A DNA stretch of 64,000 bases from Apodemus sylvaticus. Its lineage: Eukaryota; Chordata; Mammalia; Rodentia; Muridae. Positions 36,701 through 50,000 of this stretch are shown here, in pieces (position 1 is the first letter of the stretch; each line of letters begins with the position of its first letter). The notes beneath the pieces were generated by a model. It ran no database searches. It was not told the origin of the DNA and was given only the letters and a program-made list of their open reading frames with translations. The translations under genes and the position numbers were made by a program. The stretch is taken from assembly GCF_947179515.1 (NCBI RefSeq), contig NC_067492.1:7395676-7459675 (forward strand), written 5' to 3'.

Positions 36701-39700
36701 ATGACTTATGGGCTGTGCTGAACCTTTCAGTGTTACTTACCAACTAAGAATAAGGGTGCAGACAGGAAGAGTTAGGTGTGCACCGCACTGAAGCGGGCAG
36801 ATGTCAACCTCACAGAATGTAAACAACCCATAGAAACAACTAACAAACGTGGCTGCACAGAAAGAAGCCCAGGGCTCCGACTCCTATTAAAACCCAATTT
36901 GGGGCAGGAGAGATGGCTGAGGTAATAAGAACACTGGTTCTCAGAAGACCTGAGTTCAAGTCCCAGCACTCATGATGAGCAGCTCACAACACCCCATATA
37001 ACTCCAGATCCAGAGGATTAAAAGCCCCTTCTGGCCTCTGTGAACATATGCATTCATATGCACAAGCCCTACACACTACTAAAAATAAAAATAAATCTTT
37101 TTATTTTTTAAATCCTATCTTGGCCCAAACAGATCTTATAGCAATCTGCATATTCCAGGTATTAGGCCGCTTCTGTCTCACTGCTCACAGAAACCTGTGG
37201 CAAAATGGTCCATTCCAGGGCTTTCTTTGAGAGCTGTCCCTAGTCAAATGAAAATACCTGCTAGAGTCTAGTCAGTTACACAAACAAGCCCCGAAGAGCC
37301 ACCACCTCCAGTCACTGCTTCCTTTAAAACAGCCCCACAGCCCAGTGGACCAAAAGCACCATCACCCCAGGGCTGCCCTCAAAGTCCTTGCTCTCCAGCA
37401 GTTTCTGAGTGGCATACTTCCCACTGTCTGCTCAGAGGGTGCAGAAGACTTCTGCTTAGCCTTTGTGTTGTCTCCAACTCAGAACACAGCACTCAAGTGA
37501 GGCCTGCCTCTTCACTGTGCGGAGCCCAGCACACAGTGAAGAAGGGCCGCACAGAAGCCGAGGCCTTTCCCAGCCACCCCCCTGCCCCCCCTGCCCCCCC
37601 CCAGCCCCCCGACACCGCAGTGAGAAGGTACGTACTACTTGCACCTGTCCATCCTCCCCAATCTGGTGGATCTGGACTTGCTGTGCATTGGCCAGTGCGT
37701 AGTGTAGGGCCTGTGGCTGTGCCTGCTGTAGCTCACCGGTGGGTGGGGGAGTTCCCATCATGGTCTCTGTGAAACACAAGAACAAGTGTCAGGATCCTCA
37801 GGTCACACACACACACACACACACACACAGAATGAATGACACCTGTCATCTTGGCTCCCTCGTGTCTCCCCTGCCTCAATTTCTACAGAAGAGGAAAGGC
37901 ATCTGGTTCCTAGATTCAGGTGAGCGCATCTCTGCTCTGCAGAGTTGTCAACTGCAAATCAAGGGAACTGAGATTTGCGACAGATTCAAGCATTGTTAAG
38001 ATTGAATGACACCGCTATAACAAAGTGTCTCTCCTGCAAACACCTAGACAAACGGCTGAGCTACTGCAGGGCTTGAGGCCTGTCCACAGAATGACCTCAG
38101 GGCTGCTAGGACCAACCCTGCCTGCACTAGAGCTGCACTGTGTGGCATTTCTCCAAGACAAATTTAACTCAAGGATGCATCTGCAACACATTCTATTTTC
38201 TATGTTCAATCGAAGTAAGGCACATTTGGTGTGATACATGATATATTAATTTTAATTATAATACTAACTATAATGACTTTCCCCCAGTACTGGAGATTGA
38301 GCCTAAGGCCTCCAGCATGCTAGACATGCATCTGACACAAAGCACACTTCAGCCTCTAACTATGACATTACAAGCAGAATTTTCTGACACAAAAAATTAG
38401 AGTTTGTATGTTTTTAAATTTTCAACATATATTATGCAAGTCTGTGGCAGAGCTGTAATAATTGGTCAGAACAAACATGCTGGGCAAACATGGGAATGCC
38501 CTGAACCCTGAGAAAGTAGACTTCCTGCCAGTGTGTACTGAAGAAGAAATACAAAGGCTGAAGCTGACTGCAGAGGAAAGCTCCACAGCAGCTCGCCGCG
38601 CCTCAGGAGCCCGGGTGACTATGAGAAGAACACCATGACAACTAAACCTGTGGGTTCACACATGCACGCACAGGCGGAAGACAGGGGGCTGGCCCCTCTG
38701 CCTTTCTAAACTAATGGCCACTGCACAGAAGCCATGCTTCCTGTGTAGAACCTTCCAAAACAGTGGACCATCTAGGAAACAAACATTCAGCTCTGTGAGC
38801 TTATGGGAGCATTCTCATTCAGACCACCCTAGTCTTAACACAAAACTCACAGAAGGGCCAGTGAGATATTTGACTAGGTAAAGACACTCGCCACCAAGCC
38901 TGCCAGCCTGAGTCTTATCCCCAGGAAGCACACAGAAAAGGAAGAGAACCTGCTCTTGAAAGATGTTCTGGAGCTCCACTCACGAGCATACCACACGCAT
39001 CCTCACTACCATGATCCCGACACAGAGGCACAGCGGCATGCATGTGAAAAGTCACATACAAAATAAGTAAAATGGAATTCAAGATGAAATTCTTATCTAT
39101 ATAAATATTTGTAAGCACACACAAAAAAAAATCATTTGGAGTATTGTTCCATGGTTCCTCGTCTCTGCTAACAATTCTAAGGTAACAAGGCGACCCAGCT
39201 AGAATCAATACCAATTCCAAATTAACAGAATTCTGGCTTAATTACATTTTACCATCACCAAATAGCCTTGAATACCAGACTAGCATTGCCACGCCAACGG
39301 CAGATACGGACAGAACAATGACAAAGATGTGGACAGAACAATGACAAAGATCCCAGAAGTCACTTGGCCTAGGTACCACTCCGCTTAGTCAGATCTCTGC
39401 CAAGAATGTGGCATGTTAGGGCAGGCCACAGAATGTCTCCTCACCAGTTTACAAAGCAGTACACTTTCACAGCACCCATGGGTGCCGAGTGGCAGGGACA
39501 TCCCCAAGGCCAGGACCTCTGCCGAAAGCAAGCCTGCCTGCTCACCAGACACAGCCTGGAACTAGAACTTCTAGGCAGCCCTGAGCCAGTCCTAAAGCAC
39601 ACCCAATACACACCCAAAGCCACAGGAAGAGGGCTATAAAAATCATGCCTCACGTTCCGGGGCCCCTTGACCCCTTCAGCAGCACCCTCCTGGGCAATGG

Positions 39701-42700
39701 TTCTTCTACTCCATGCAGTGGAGACCACACAGTGGGTGATCAGCACGGTTCTCATGCTAACAGTGTCCACCAACCAGGAGGAGAGAGACCACAAGTCAGT
39801 AAGAAAAGGACCAGCCACCTGACGGTGTCTTCTGGGAATGATGCCTAGGTCAGCCTAGTGAGCATACTACACCGTCTGTCCATTCCCCACCAGTCACCCT
39901 GGGGGGCTGACAGCGGCCAGGGCTTCTCAAACATGCCACTCCTGGGGACTTGCCCAGAATTTGGGCACTTAACAGACTGCACAGCGACTGGCTGCCTACA
40001 CAGGAGGCCAGCATTACAGCATCTTAGAGAAACCAACAATGTTTATAAACACAGGAACAAAAGGGATAAAAAGTACAACTAGCTACTAATTAAAAAAGAA
40101 AAATACTGAAAATTAAAACATAAAATATAAATATCATCACACTAAGCTACTGCCACGCAATAGAAAGAAACACAAATAACTAGAAGAACCCATCCGCTAC
40201 TAGGTAAACAAGCCCGCCCCTGTCTGGAGCAGGAGCCACAGGCACAACATTGAGTCTCCATCTGCAAAGCAGCCACTGGCTCAAAGACCAGGAAGCCCCA
40301 CTGATTTAAGAGCAGGCTTGGACCAGCAAGGTGGGTGCTGGCTAGAAATGTGGAGCCTCAGGCCACTCCACACTACCTCAATTAGAATATAAACTGGCCT
40401 TGATTCCACAGCAGCACACCGCACCTGACAGAGCGCCTGCAGACCCAGATGCATGTGTCCATAAGCAATCTGTCTGCAGAGGGAATGCTCTGGTGACTGT
40501 TGGCGATATGAATGAGTGCTGAACTGCTTCTTCTCGGCCAGTCCCTTGGTACCTGCACCTCTGAAGGCAGTCCACCTCACCAACACTGCCACTCCTCAGA
40601 TCCTTTGTGGAAACTGCCAAACCCTGCAGTTAAGCATCTCTTCCTTCATTCAAATTCCACTGTCACCACAGAAGCTGTCCTGGAGCAGCAGCCTTCTCAG
40701 TGGCTCCTGAATACTACCCTGTGACCATGGGGCAGACTATCATGTGGTCTGAAAGGTGATCATGTCAGAAAATGTACACAGTTGAGCTGCACAGGTACCG
40801 GGACTCTGCATGTGCATGCATGCAACAGTGGAGCACGCAGGTACATGCTTCTGGGCTATCTGAGCAGAGCTTTGAATATGTGCATCTACAGAAGCCTGGC
40901 TCTTTCCATCTGCCCTGTGCTTGTCTTAGCACTAGTAACACAGGCCCTGCCTCCTTACTATGTCAGACTCAGGTGAGACCCAGCTCATCAAAGCCCTGTC
41001 CAATCAACTCTACTTGACTAATTTCTTGGGATGAAACAGCCACCTTCAGCCTGCATGAAATCCAGTGCCTTGCACCCGGTCCCTCATGTTTCATCTCTAA
41101 CTATGCTTGGCAATTTTTTTGAATATAAATTTCCCTCTATGCTACTAGATTTCTGTTCCTCTTTTAAGTCCGTGGATGTAACTTTAATAACATTGTGGTG
41201 GCATGGGCTGTTAAGACTGGGTCTCCTTAGTCACTAGGGTGGGTGGGTGGGTTGGTGGGTTGGATTTAGGTTTTGTTTGCTATCTATTTTATTTTCCTCT
41301 TTCTTGGTATTGGCCCCTAGACCTTGTGAACATTCCTAGGTTATGTGTCTGGATTTTGTTGTTTTCCTATTACAGTGCTGAAATCTGTGACCCGGTATGA
41401 TCTTCTCAGGTTGTCATTAAACTCTGGCTTTATGAAGAGGTGGCTTAGCAGTGCTGCCCTTTCAGAAGACCTGAGTTCCCTGTACCCACATAGTGGTGCA
41501 CAACCCCCGTAACTCCAAATCCTGGGGATCTAACGCACATTTGTCTGCACAGCACGTTCATAGGAGGAGGCTGCCTCCAGTGCAGCTGTTACGACCTGAA
41601 AGGCAGACTCTTGCCACTCTTTGTTCCCATGGGTGCAGCATTCACGGACAGCAGCATGGGAAGCCACAGTGACAAACAGAACTGATGAAACACTGCCAGA
41701 CAACGCCACGAAGACCCGCTGCTCAGGGAGGGAGGGAGGGAGGGAGGGAGGGAGGGAGGGAGGGAAGGAAGGAAGGAAGGAAGGAAGGAAGGAAGGAAGG
41801 AAGGAAGGAAGGAAGGAAGGAAGGAAGGAGCGAGCATACCACAACCTGCACAGTAGACAGCACTCAGGAGCACATCTTAGATTAGTCACAAGTCCTGCTT
41901 GCCCCATTTACCAGCCACACCCCTCAGCCAGATACAGCTTCACCAGACACATTCCTCTCATGCCTAAAGGCTCCCTTGGGTTCCCAGGATAGAAGTCCAA
42001 CTCCTAGTTCTGCATGCCACCTGCAGAAACACTGCCTACGGGGAACAACGTGTGCGGCCCACAGCTGCCACCTTAGAACCTTGGCAACAGCTACAGCTAA
42101 GTATCTGATAACCACTAAAACAAAAGAGGAAGAGCTCTTTCTGGAAGATGGTCCAGGAGGGCTCCAGGTTTGTAGCTTCCAAACCAGAGTCCCTGGACAA
42201 AGGGTGCACTGAGCGGGAGCCCTGCTGGGCCCCTGCCCACTGCTGCCCCAGGTCCTGAGCTCACCCAGGACTTGGCTTTCAGAAGCTATGGCTCCTGCCA
42301 AGAAAGCTATGAGAAAGAGTTTAAAAGGCAATTTTAGGATTGAGAGCATAGCTCACTGGCAAAGTACCAGAGCCAAGATTGCCCAAGACCCTTAGCACAA
42401 GCCCGACACTAGAGAGAAGGGAGGGGTCAGGCCAACAGGTAGGGCTCAGATGTGTGATCTTAAGGACAAGCCTGGGTCTAGAGGCGCAGACTGAGACTAA
42501 AAAAGCATCATCCCATGGCCCTCTGCCCTTCACCCACAGCCACTCTGCAAGCAAGAGCAGCTATTCCTAAGGCAGCAAGACACTCCGAAGAAAGGTCCTG
42601 TGCCAAATTCTCCTGTTGAGCCCACAGTGTAAAATGAGTGGGCCTTGTGTTCTTGCCACACTAGGGAGTTCCCACAAGGCCAGTCTCACACTGACCGGGG

Positions 42701-43956
42701 CAGGGCTGATGAACAAAGGCTTTGGGACAGCATTTTCCTGAGCCTACCTGAGGCACTGTATGAGGATGAGGATGGTGTCCTCCGAGAGAAGCTCTTGACC
42801 GCCAGGCTCTGGCCTCTCTGCTTCCGCCGCCAGGCTGTACGGCACTTGGAGTCAATGCTCTGCTTGATCCGATACCAGTCAGATTCCGTGATTCCAAATT
42901 TATAGAAGAGGTGACCTGAAAGAACATGTCCCAGATAAGAGCTCTCATACACAGTCCTTGTCCTGAGCCCCACTGCTGAGAGCACCAGACACAGCAGCTA
43001 AGCGCTGCTAAGAGACCTAGCGGAGCCGCTGGCCTACGCCTGGAAGCCTGACTCGTCTTCTAGAAAATCTCCATCAGGGAAGATCGTCCATTACTCAGGT
43101 CATGAGGGTCAGCAGGATTAGATGCAGATACTTATCACTCCTGCCTAGTTAACCTTTAAATAACCTGGCTTCACCCCAACACCAAGGGGACTCCATTTCT
43201 CACAGGCTCCAGACTCCCAAGCCTATAACTTCTCTTGCCCTAAACTCACAAGGCAATATACACCATCCTAATTATCTAGGGAATCAAATAAAGACTTCAC
43301 GCTGCACTCATGCAGGTCTTGCCAGAGTTGTAGTCCGTTACCCTCTGTTCCTCTGTTTGGCCCAGACCACCAGAGTCCAGACCAGCTAACAGTACTGTCT
43401 CCCCAGCTCATCCAAAAATGCCCTCAGTGCAGCACACTTGCTTTCTAGAATGCCTTAAACGTGCACGAGTCTCACACAGTGTTTACACCCTTCCTCCCTT
43501 ATAAATACAGGGAACTTAGTTTTGCTCTCGGTGCCTGTCAGGAACTGGAGGGCCTTGGCACTCAGTAGGCACTGGCTAGTGTTCAGGGAGCAGCAGTTGC
43601 CTGAAGATATTTTGCCAGTGATCCCTGCCAGATGCTTGCTCCTGCACTCTTAGGCTGTCTCCTAAAACCCATGTTCTTAGCATAGGAATTATTTCCCAGA
43701 ATTGCTTGGGACCCCAGGGACTGGAGGGTGGGGCAGGAGCACCCAGCACCCAGCAGAGTACCACTGGAACCCAAACTGCTCATCCTTAGAAGTACAGAGC
43801 AAGCCAGGAGTGCCATGGAACAGCACGCGGGGCCTGGCCCAGCTCACTACCTCATGCCATGCCCCTCCCTTTTTTCTTTTTAGAACTTACTTTTTGTTTC
43901 TCCATTCCTTAAATTTGCCAATTAAAAATTATATTATTAAATTTTTTGTGTGTGTG

Positions 43957-44002
<46 letters not shown>

Positions 44003-47000
44003 TCCCAATACCCGCAGAGGTCACAGTCACTGGATCACCTAGAGCAGGAGCTACAGACAGTTGTGCGCCGCTGCTGTGGGAGCTAGGACTCGAACTCAGG
44101 TCTGCTAGGAGGAGTAAGTGCTCTGAACCATTGGACCCTGTCTCCAGCCCATGGTCCTTTGTCTGCCACAGCCCCAATATCAGTAGGAAGGATGGTAGTG
44201 AATGATATCATAAGACTTTCTCTTCAACACAGAGACCTCTATAGCTGGCTTATGCAATTTCACTGATTAACAGGAAAATAAATGGAATAAACTCAAATTA
44301 TAATAATCAAAAGTCTAAGCAAACTTCCTGTTTTGGCTATTAAGGCCACTGAGTTTAGATCATCTACTGAGAGGTAAGTTACCACCCAAATTCTAAAGCT
44401 GCTTTTATCAATAGCAAACCTGAGAAGCGGTAGAAACGAAGCCTTTCGTTGCTATATTAAGAATTGAGCATCAGGAGATGTCTTTGAGTTTCCTGTTTAC
44501 ATATACTAGGCACTGACACAATGACCTGTGACCTGGAAGGAGACTGGCCTGCTGAGAGCACCACAGAGAGTCCTGTGGTACCTTTCACCTTCCCCTTGGA
44601 AAGGGACTCTGGGAGAGAGCTGGCAACTCTGATTCTGACTTTCAGGTCACTTAAAATAGACACGGAATCATCATCCAATAAACCCCTGAGAAACCACATT
44701 TGCTACAAGTGGCTTCAGGTGTGGACAAAAGCCTCTCCAGGTCCCAGGCTAGGTACGTGGCTTCCAATAACAGTTACCACAGACCCCTCTGCTGACCAAC
44801 ACCTCAGCTGATACACCTTTGAAAATCTCACGGAATAAGAACGTCATTGCCCTTGTGCCTGTTTTGAAGCCATCCCACGGTGTAGCTTCTGGCTCCCTGT
44901 CCTGCCATGTGTCACCTTCATCAGCTGAAGACAGACAAGACGAGGCTGACGTCACACCTTCCTCTGCTGCTCAGCAGGTCATGCGGTAGAATCAGGGCTC
45001 AAAAGCCAAAGCCCTCAAAAGAACAGAAGCCTGCAGCTGCTGGCCTGTGGGTTACCTGCTGCCCCAGGAGTAGGAAGTACTGCTCTTCAGGCTGTGGAGG
45101 CTGCCAGCTTGCTCGCACCCACGAATGGTGGAGCAGAGAGCATCTGCTCTCATCACTAATGCCTTTCCGCCCCAGAACTCCACTGCCGACTATGATATGG
45201 GAAAGGCAGCCTCCCAGCTCCGTCTGCATGAGCCTACAAGAAGCCCGCTAGGAACTGTGGGAAAGGCAGCAGACTAGAGGTAACAGAGCTGCTCTTCAGT
45301 GGGTGGTATGGTGCTTCATCAGTCACAAAGGAAGGAGGAAACAATCACAGCTAAAATAATCTCAAGTCTGAGGAGAGAACCAAGCTGAAAACGAGCTGCC
45401 AACAGCTCATCTTTCATGTCACAGACAAGACACAAACAACTGCAGTTCCCCAGAAAAACATCAGAGTCCACCAGAGGAATGGAAGGAGAGCCGGACAGGG
45501 ATGCTCTGTGGGCCTAGGCAGGCACAGCAGTTTCCTTCCCAAGGACAGCCTACAGGCTCTCCCCAGCTCACCCTGACCAGTTCACACCTCCCCAGAACTC
45601 CTCTTAGTCTGCAGTATCCCAGGCCACTCTAAGCCAGCACCACAGCTGTGACCGGTGCCTTCTGGGAAGAGGTTGCCCACTGGTGTCCAGGACTCAAGCA
45701 CTCTGCCACCAGCTTGAACTGACCAAACTCTTCCCTGGCTCTCTAGGCAAACTGGCATTCTTGGGGTATCCCAAGACCTGTACCAGGCCATGGCAGACCA
45801 ATGCCACACCTAGATCATGTCCTGTATCCAAAGCATATGAGTTTTCCTATCTGCCTTCAGGACCTGGGAAGAGACAGCATCTGATTATCCAAACTCAGAG
45901 AACCCCACATGCCTGTCACTGATGGAACAGTGTCTTCCAAAATCGTCTTTTCCAGGACCTCCAAATGAGAGTGTGCTGGGACCCAGGGCCTTTGCAGACA
46001 GGACGGAGGAAGAGGTTACAGTAGTGGGATCTCACTTCTGTACAGCATGTGCTTATAAGGAGATGGCAAGAAACAGACATAGACATCCAGGGAGGAGATG
46101 GCCAATGGAGGTAGCCTCAGGGAGCACCAAAACTACCAACAGCCACCAGAGCTAGAGGCACAGCCCCTCTGGAGGAGGTGTTGCCCAGCTAACAGCTAAA
46201 CTTCGCATCCAGGCCTGTGCCTGAATGCTCTAGCATGAACTCTGTTATCATAGTCCTAGAAATCCAATATACCCCAAAATGCACCAAATCAGGAGAGGTC
46301 TCTGGATAATATGCTACCTGCAACTTAGGAACAGGAAACTGTCTGCTCTAGGTAATGGTTTAGGAAAGTTACTGCATGGGTGTGGTGGTGCACACCTTTA
46401 ATCCCAGCACTTGGGAGGCAGAGGGCCCACACAGGTAGAGGTAGAGCAATTCACCAAGTTTCTGTTCTTACAGAGCTAAGGAACCAGTGCACAGAGACTA
46501 GCATGGAGCCTGAGGCCACAGAGCCATGGTCATTATGAACAGCCTGCACTCCTCCTCGAGCACATGGCCTACAGTCAAGTGAACATGGTGTAGACCATGG
46601 TTTGGGGAAGGCAAGGCAGACTCTTGGACAGATAGCCATAGCCTTAGGAACGCCCCCTTTCCCCACCCCATCCTGCATGGGAGCAGAGGGCACCACTTGC
46701 CAGTTCTAGGTAGCTCTGGAATGAGCAGTCTAGGAGGCTGGGCATCAGACTGGACCACTGAGGAGAGGAGCCTTAGCTTCCCCTGGAGCTAAGCCAGTGT
46801 CTAACTGTGGGGTACACTGACCCAACACTCTGAAACCCCAGGGCCAGTCTTTCTTTCTAAAGAAGGTGTCAAATACCTACCTTCTGTGGGATATTTGATA
46901 GAGCTGTGATTCCTCTGACCCCTATACTTGCCCATGTGGCTGTCTCCTTGGTAAGGACAATGCAGCTGCCCCCTCTGGGATGATGGAAAAGTCAAAGGTG

Positions 47001-50000
47001 TGTCCCCAGTGAAACTAAACACACAGCCATCCCAGGACTCATCCTGCATGTGAGCATTCCAGGTAGCTCTGGAATGAACAGTCTAGGAGGCTGCGCACAA
47101 ACAGGACCACTAAGGAGAGGGGCCTTAGCTTCTTATGTGCTTTCCACGAGTCAGCAGGATGACACAGTGACAGGCAGCTTGAGCAGTGGGTGTTCCTCAA
47201 GTAGGAGAAAACAACCAGTTCGTGTTGGGCACTAAAATCGGCCCGAGAATGCTACTGGTTCCCAGCACGGCCAGGTCAGCTCACGGGCATGTCATGGTGC
47301 CAAGGCCAAGACCTCCCTGAACAGAAAGAAGGTGGTACTCTGCTCGTGCCATTGGGAAGCTCAGGGGCACTGGGTCAGTGGGCAGCAGGGACGCAATCCT
47401 GCCTCTGCTCTCTCTTCTCCAAAAGCAGCCTAAGGAGGCATGAGACTGGGATGGCTAAGTCCTCTCGAGCAGCACCCCAAGTGTCCCTCTCGACACAGGG
47501 TACCACACAACATCTTGCCAAAGCAAACCCTATGTCCAGATCCCCATCTCCATCCATGACGGCCACTGAGCCTGGCATCACCCCCAGGAATGGAAACATG
47601 GTGTGGATTCAGCTCCCCGACCACCTCACAAACCAGGCTGTTACGAGCTGTGTGAACTTACACCGGATGCCATAGATAGTGAGGGGGTCCAGCTGCTTCT
47701 TCCCATGCTTGCCCTGGCCCGACAGGTTGGACACGGCCTGCACCTCTCGGTGGAACAGGTAGTCCAGCAGTGTGAGCGCCATCTTCTCGGCTGTGCGGCA
47801 GTTGGTGCTGATGTGCAGCATGTCAGAGGGGATGATGGCGCAGCGCACCCGCATCTCAGGGTTGTTCTCATCGCCCAGCCAGGTACCGTTGGGATAGTCC
47901 TCTGAGAGGAGAAAGGCCTCAGTTAGCAACGCTCAGAAGCATGTTCAGACAGTACAGCACACAGCTCAAACATAAGCTTCCTGGGGCTGTTAAGCCAAGT
48001 TCCCAACCTCCATCTGGCTGCCAGGAACACCAGAGCTGAGGTATAGCAGGCCCAAGCCACCCTGATTGTAAAGATATGAGTTCAACTAACAGAAGTTCCT
48101 TGGGCAAACAGAACGAAAATTATGTCTCAAAGGCGGGCAAGTTTGCTGGGGAAGCAGTCCAAGCACTGCCAGATTTCCAATCCATGGCCAACTCATCTGA
48201 GCACACTCCAGCGGTGCCATGTGCCCCTCTCGCAGGAATGCTTTGCTAGGTCTGTCACAATACTGCCTTACAATACTGTATGAGTCAGGGTTCTCTAGAG
48301 TCATCTGGGACAAACATCATGGGGAAACACGCTGGCAGGGAGGGAAATGGGCATGGGTACTCAGCACAGGCAAGGATGGGAACAGCTGAATTTTAGAATT
48401 CAGAAGATGATGAATAAATGATCTCTTGGCATCAATGGTTTGTAAATGGAGAGATGGTTCTCAGAGACAGGTACTTTTCTAGAAGTCAGCCAGTAACTGT
48501 TATATCCAGTGTGCATACAAAAAGTCCAATGGGCTGGCTATAATGGTACATGCCCAAAATCCCAAAACTTAGAAGTTTGAGGCAGGGGAATCCTGAGTTT
48601 CAGATCACATAGGCTACATAAGGAGACTCTATCTCAACAAACAACAACAAAACAAACAGAAGTAAACAGCTGGGGGTCAGGATAATCTCAGGTAGAGAGA
48701 GGCATAGGACTGCTGTCATCACTCGGTGATAAAGGGGGAAGCAGGAGGAAGAACGGCCTGCCACCCAGTGGGCCATGCTGGGTCACTCAGTGTATTAGCT
48801 TCCACAAACACACAAACCTGGTGCCCTCTGACCTTACAGACTTGTGTAACAGTAGAGTCCAGGTTCCCACTGGTAATACTACTGAATCATGTCTACCTAG
48901 AACATCTACCCAATCCCTATCTGAAACATACCTTCTGTCAATTCAGGAGGGGTGTGCTTACTGTATTAATATGTCAACCCAATGTTACCATCTGAATAAA
49001 CACATTCTTCTAGCTTTATTTTACAGTTTAAGCAAAATAAATGTCTTCTTTTCCAGTCATATAAATCTTCAATGATATTATCACTTTAAAAAACTATTAA
49101 AATGAAAAACTTCCAGCAGCAACTTGGATTTTCTGCTTCTTTAAAGCAGGTCAGAATACGAGCAGCTCTGAGAGTCTATCTTAAGCTCCAGAGAAATAAA
49201 ATGTGAGACACAGAGAACTCCCAGGTGAGCATCTCCACTTCCCATGCTCCCCAGCAAGCACCAGTGCAAAGCCAGTCTGGGTCTATGTTTCAGCTTTCCT
49301 TCCCTGAAGCAACTTGTCCCGAGCCCAAGCATCAGGGGCCCAGGTCCTCTATTATCTCCAGGGCCTTAACCTGAGCAAGTCTTTGCCCACCATGACTTTG
49401 AGGTCACGTGGAGCATAAAAAGATACTTTGCTCCAAATTTACTGTGCAACAACTGCCACTCAGCAACTCATCCAACAGTGTGGGCGGCAGAGATGCCTCA
49501 GTATGAATCATCACCTCCCCTGCCCTACAAGAGCAACAGATACCACAAACCTCCCCTGTCACTTCCATCACACCCGAGGCCCAGGGCGTCCACTACTCGG
49601 AACAAGAAAAGCCCCCTGACAGCAGCCTGGGTGTGAAGAACAAGAAAGCAGTGTCCACTCTCCATGCCTCACTGGGACACTGGGTTCTGTGATAGACAGC
49701 CCTGCCTCCCAGAGCCCCAGTTCCTACCCAAGAGTACCAGGCACAGTTGTGGGTTTCCTAAGCCATTCCTGGGGCTCTGCTGCCGTCCTACAGACCAGTG
49801 ACATAGGCCTGACCCAGCAGAAAGGTATAAACAATATGAAAAGGAGTGAACATGGAGACTGCAGAGCTACTCAAACCCTGCATCATCACGTCAATCAGCT
49901 CCTGCGACCAGCCTTAGTCTCCTTCCAGGAAGCTTTCAGACAGCAGACTTGTAGTCATGACTACTATTAAGTATATTTTCTATCCATGTGAAAAATTAAT

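Larger units (their letters stand above)
35817..37635 (-). other. Banp: Banp introns flanking exon f
   Basis: Two short introns: 35817-36406 (about 0.6 kb, AT-rich with T tracts near 35955 and 36030) and 36470-37635 (about 1.2 kb). The second contains a B2/B3-like SINE at 36902-37112 and the G-tract cluster behind the exon e donor. Confidence 0.85.
37767..42747 (-). other. Banp: Banp intron between exons d and e
   Basis: 5.0-kb GT..AG intron. It holds a (CA)n run at 37804-37831, an ID-like fragment, B3/B2-like SINEs, a 24-bp direct duplication at 39308-39350 and the polypurine array at 41706-41829. No exon was recognised. Confidence 0.85.
42916..47661 (-). other. Banp: Banp intron between exons c and d
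   Basis: 4.7-kb GT..AG intron. It holds a B3-like SINE with a palindromic TG/CA microsatellite, a truncated B1 at 46377-46428 and a local segmental duplication (about 46670-46780 and 47041-47132). No exon was recognised. Confidence 0.85.

Noticed and set aside
47603..47905. 100-codon plus-strand ORF across the BEN exon
   Set aside because: It is the antisense shadow of Banp exon c.
48278..48312. 'gagtcagggttctctagagtc', familiar from a common rodent repeat end
   Set aside because: Too short to assign a family or boundaries.
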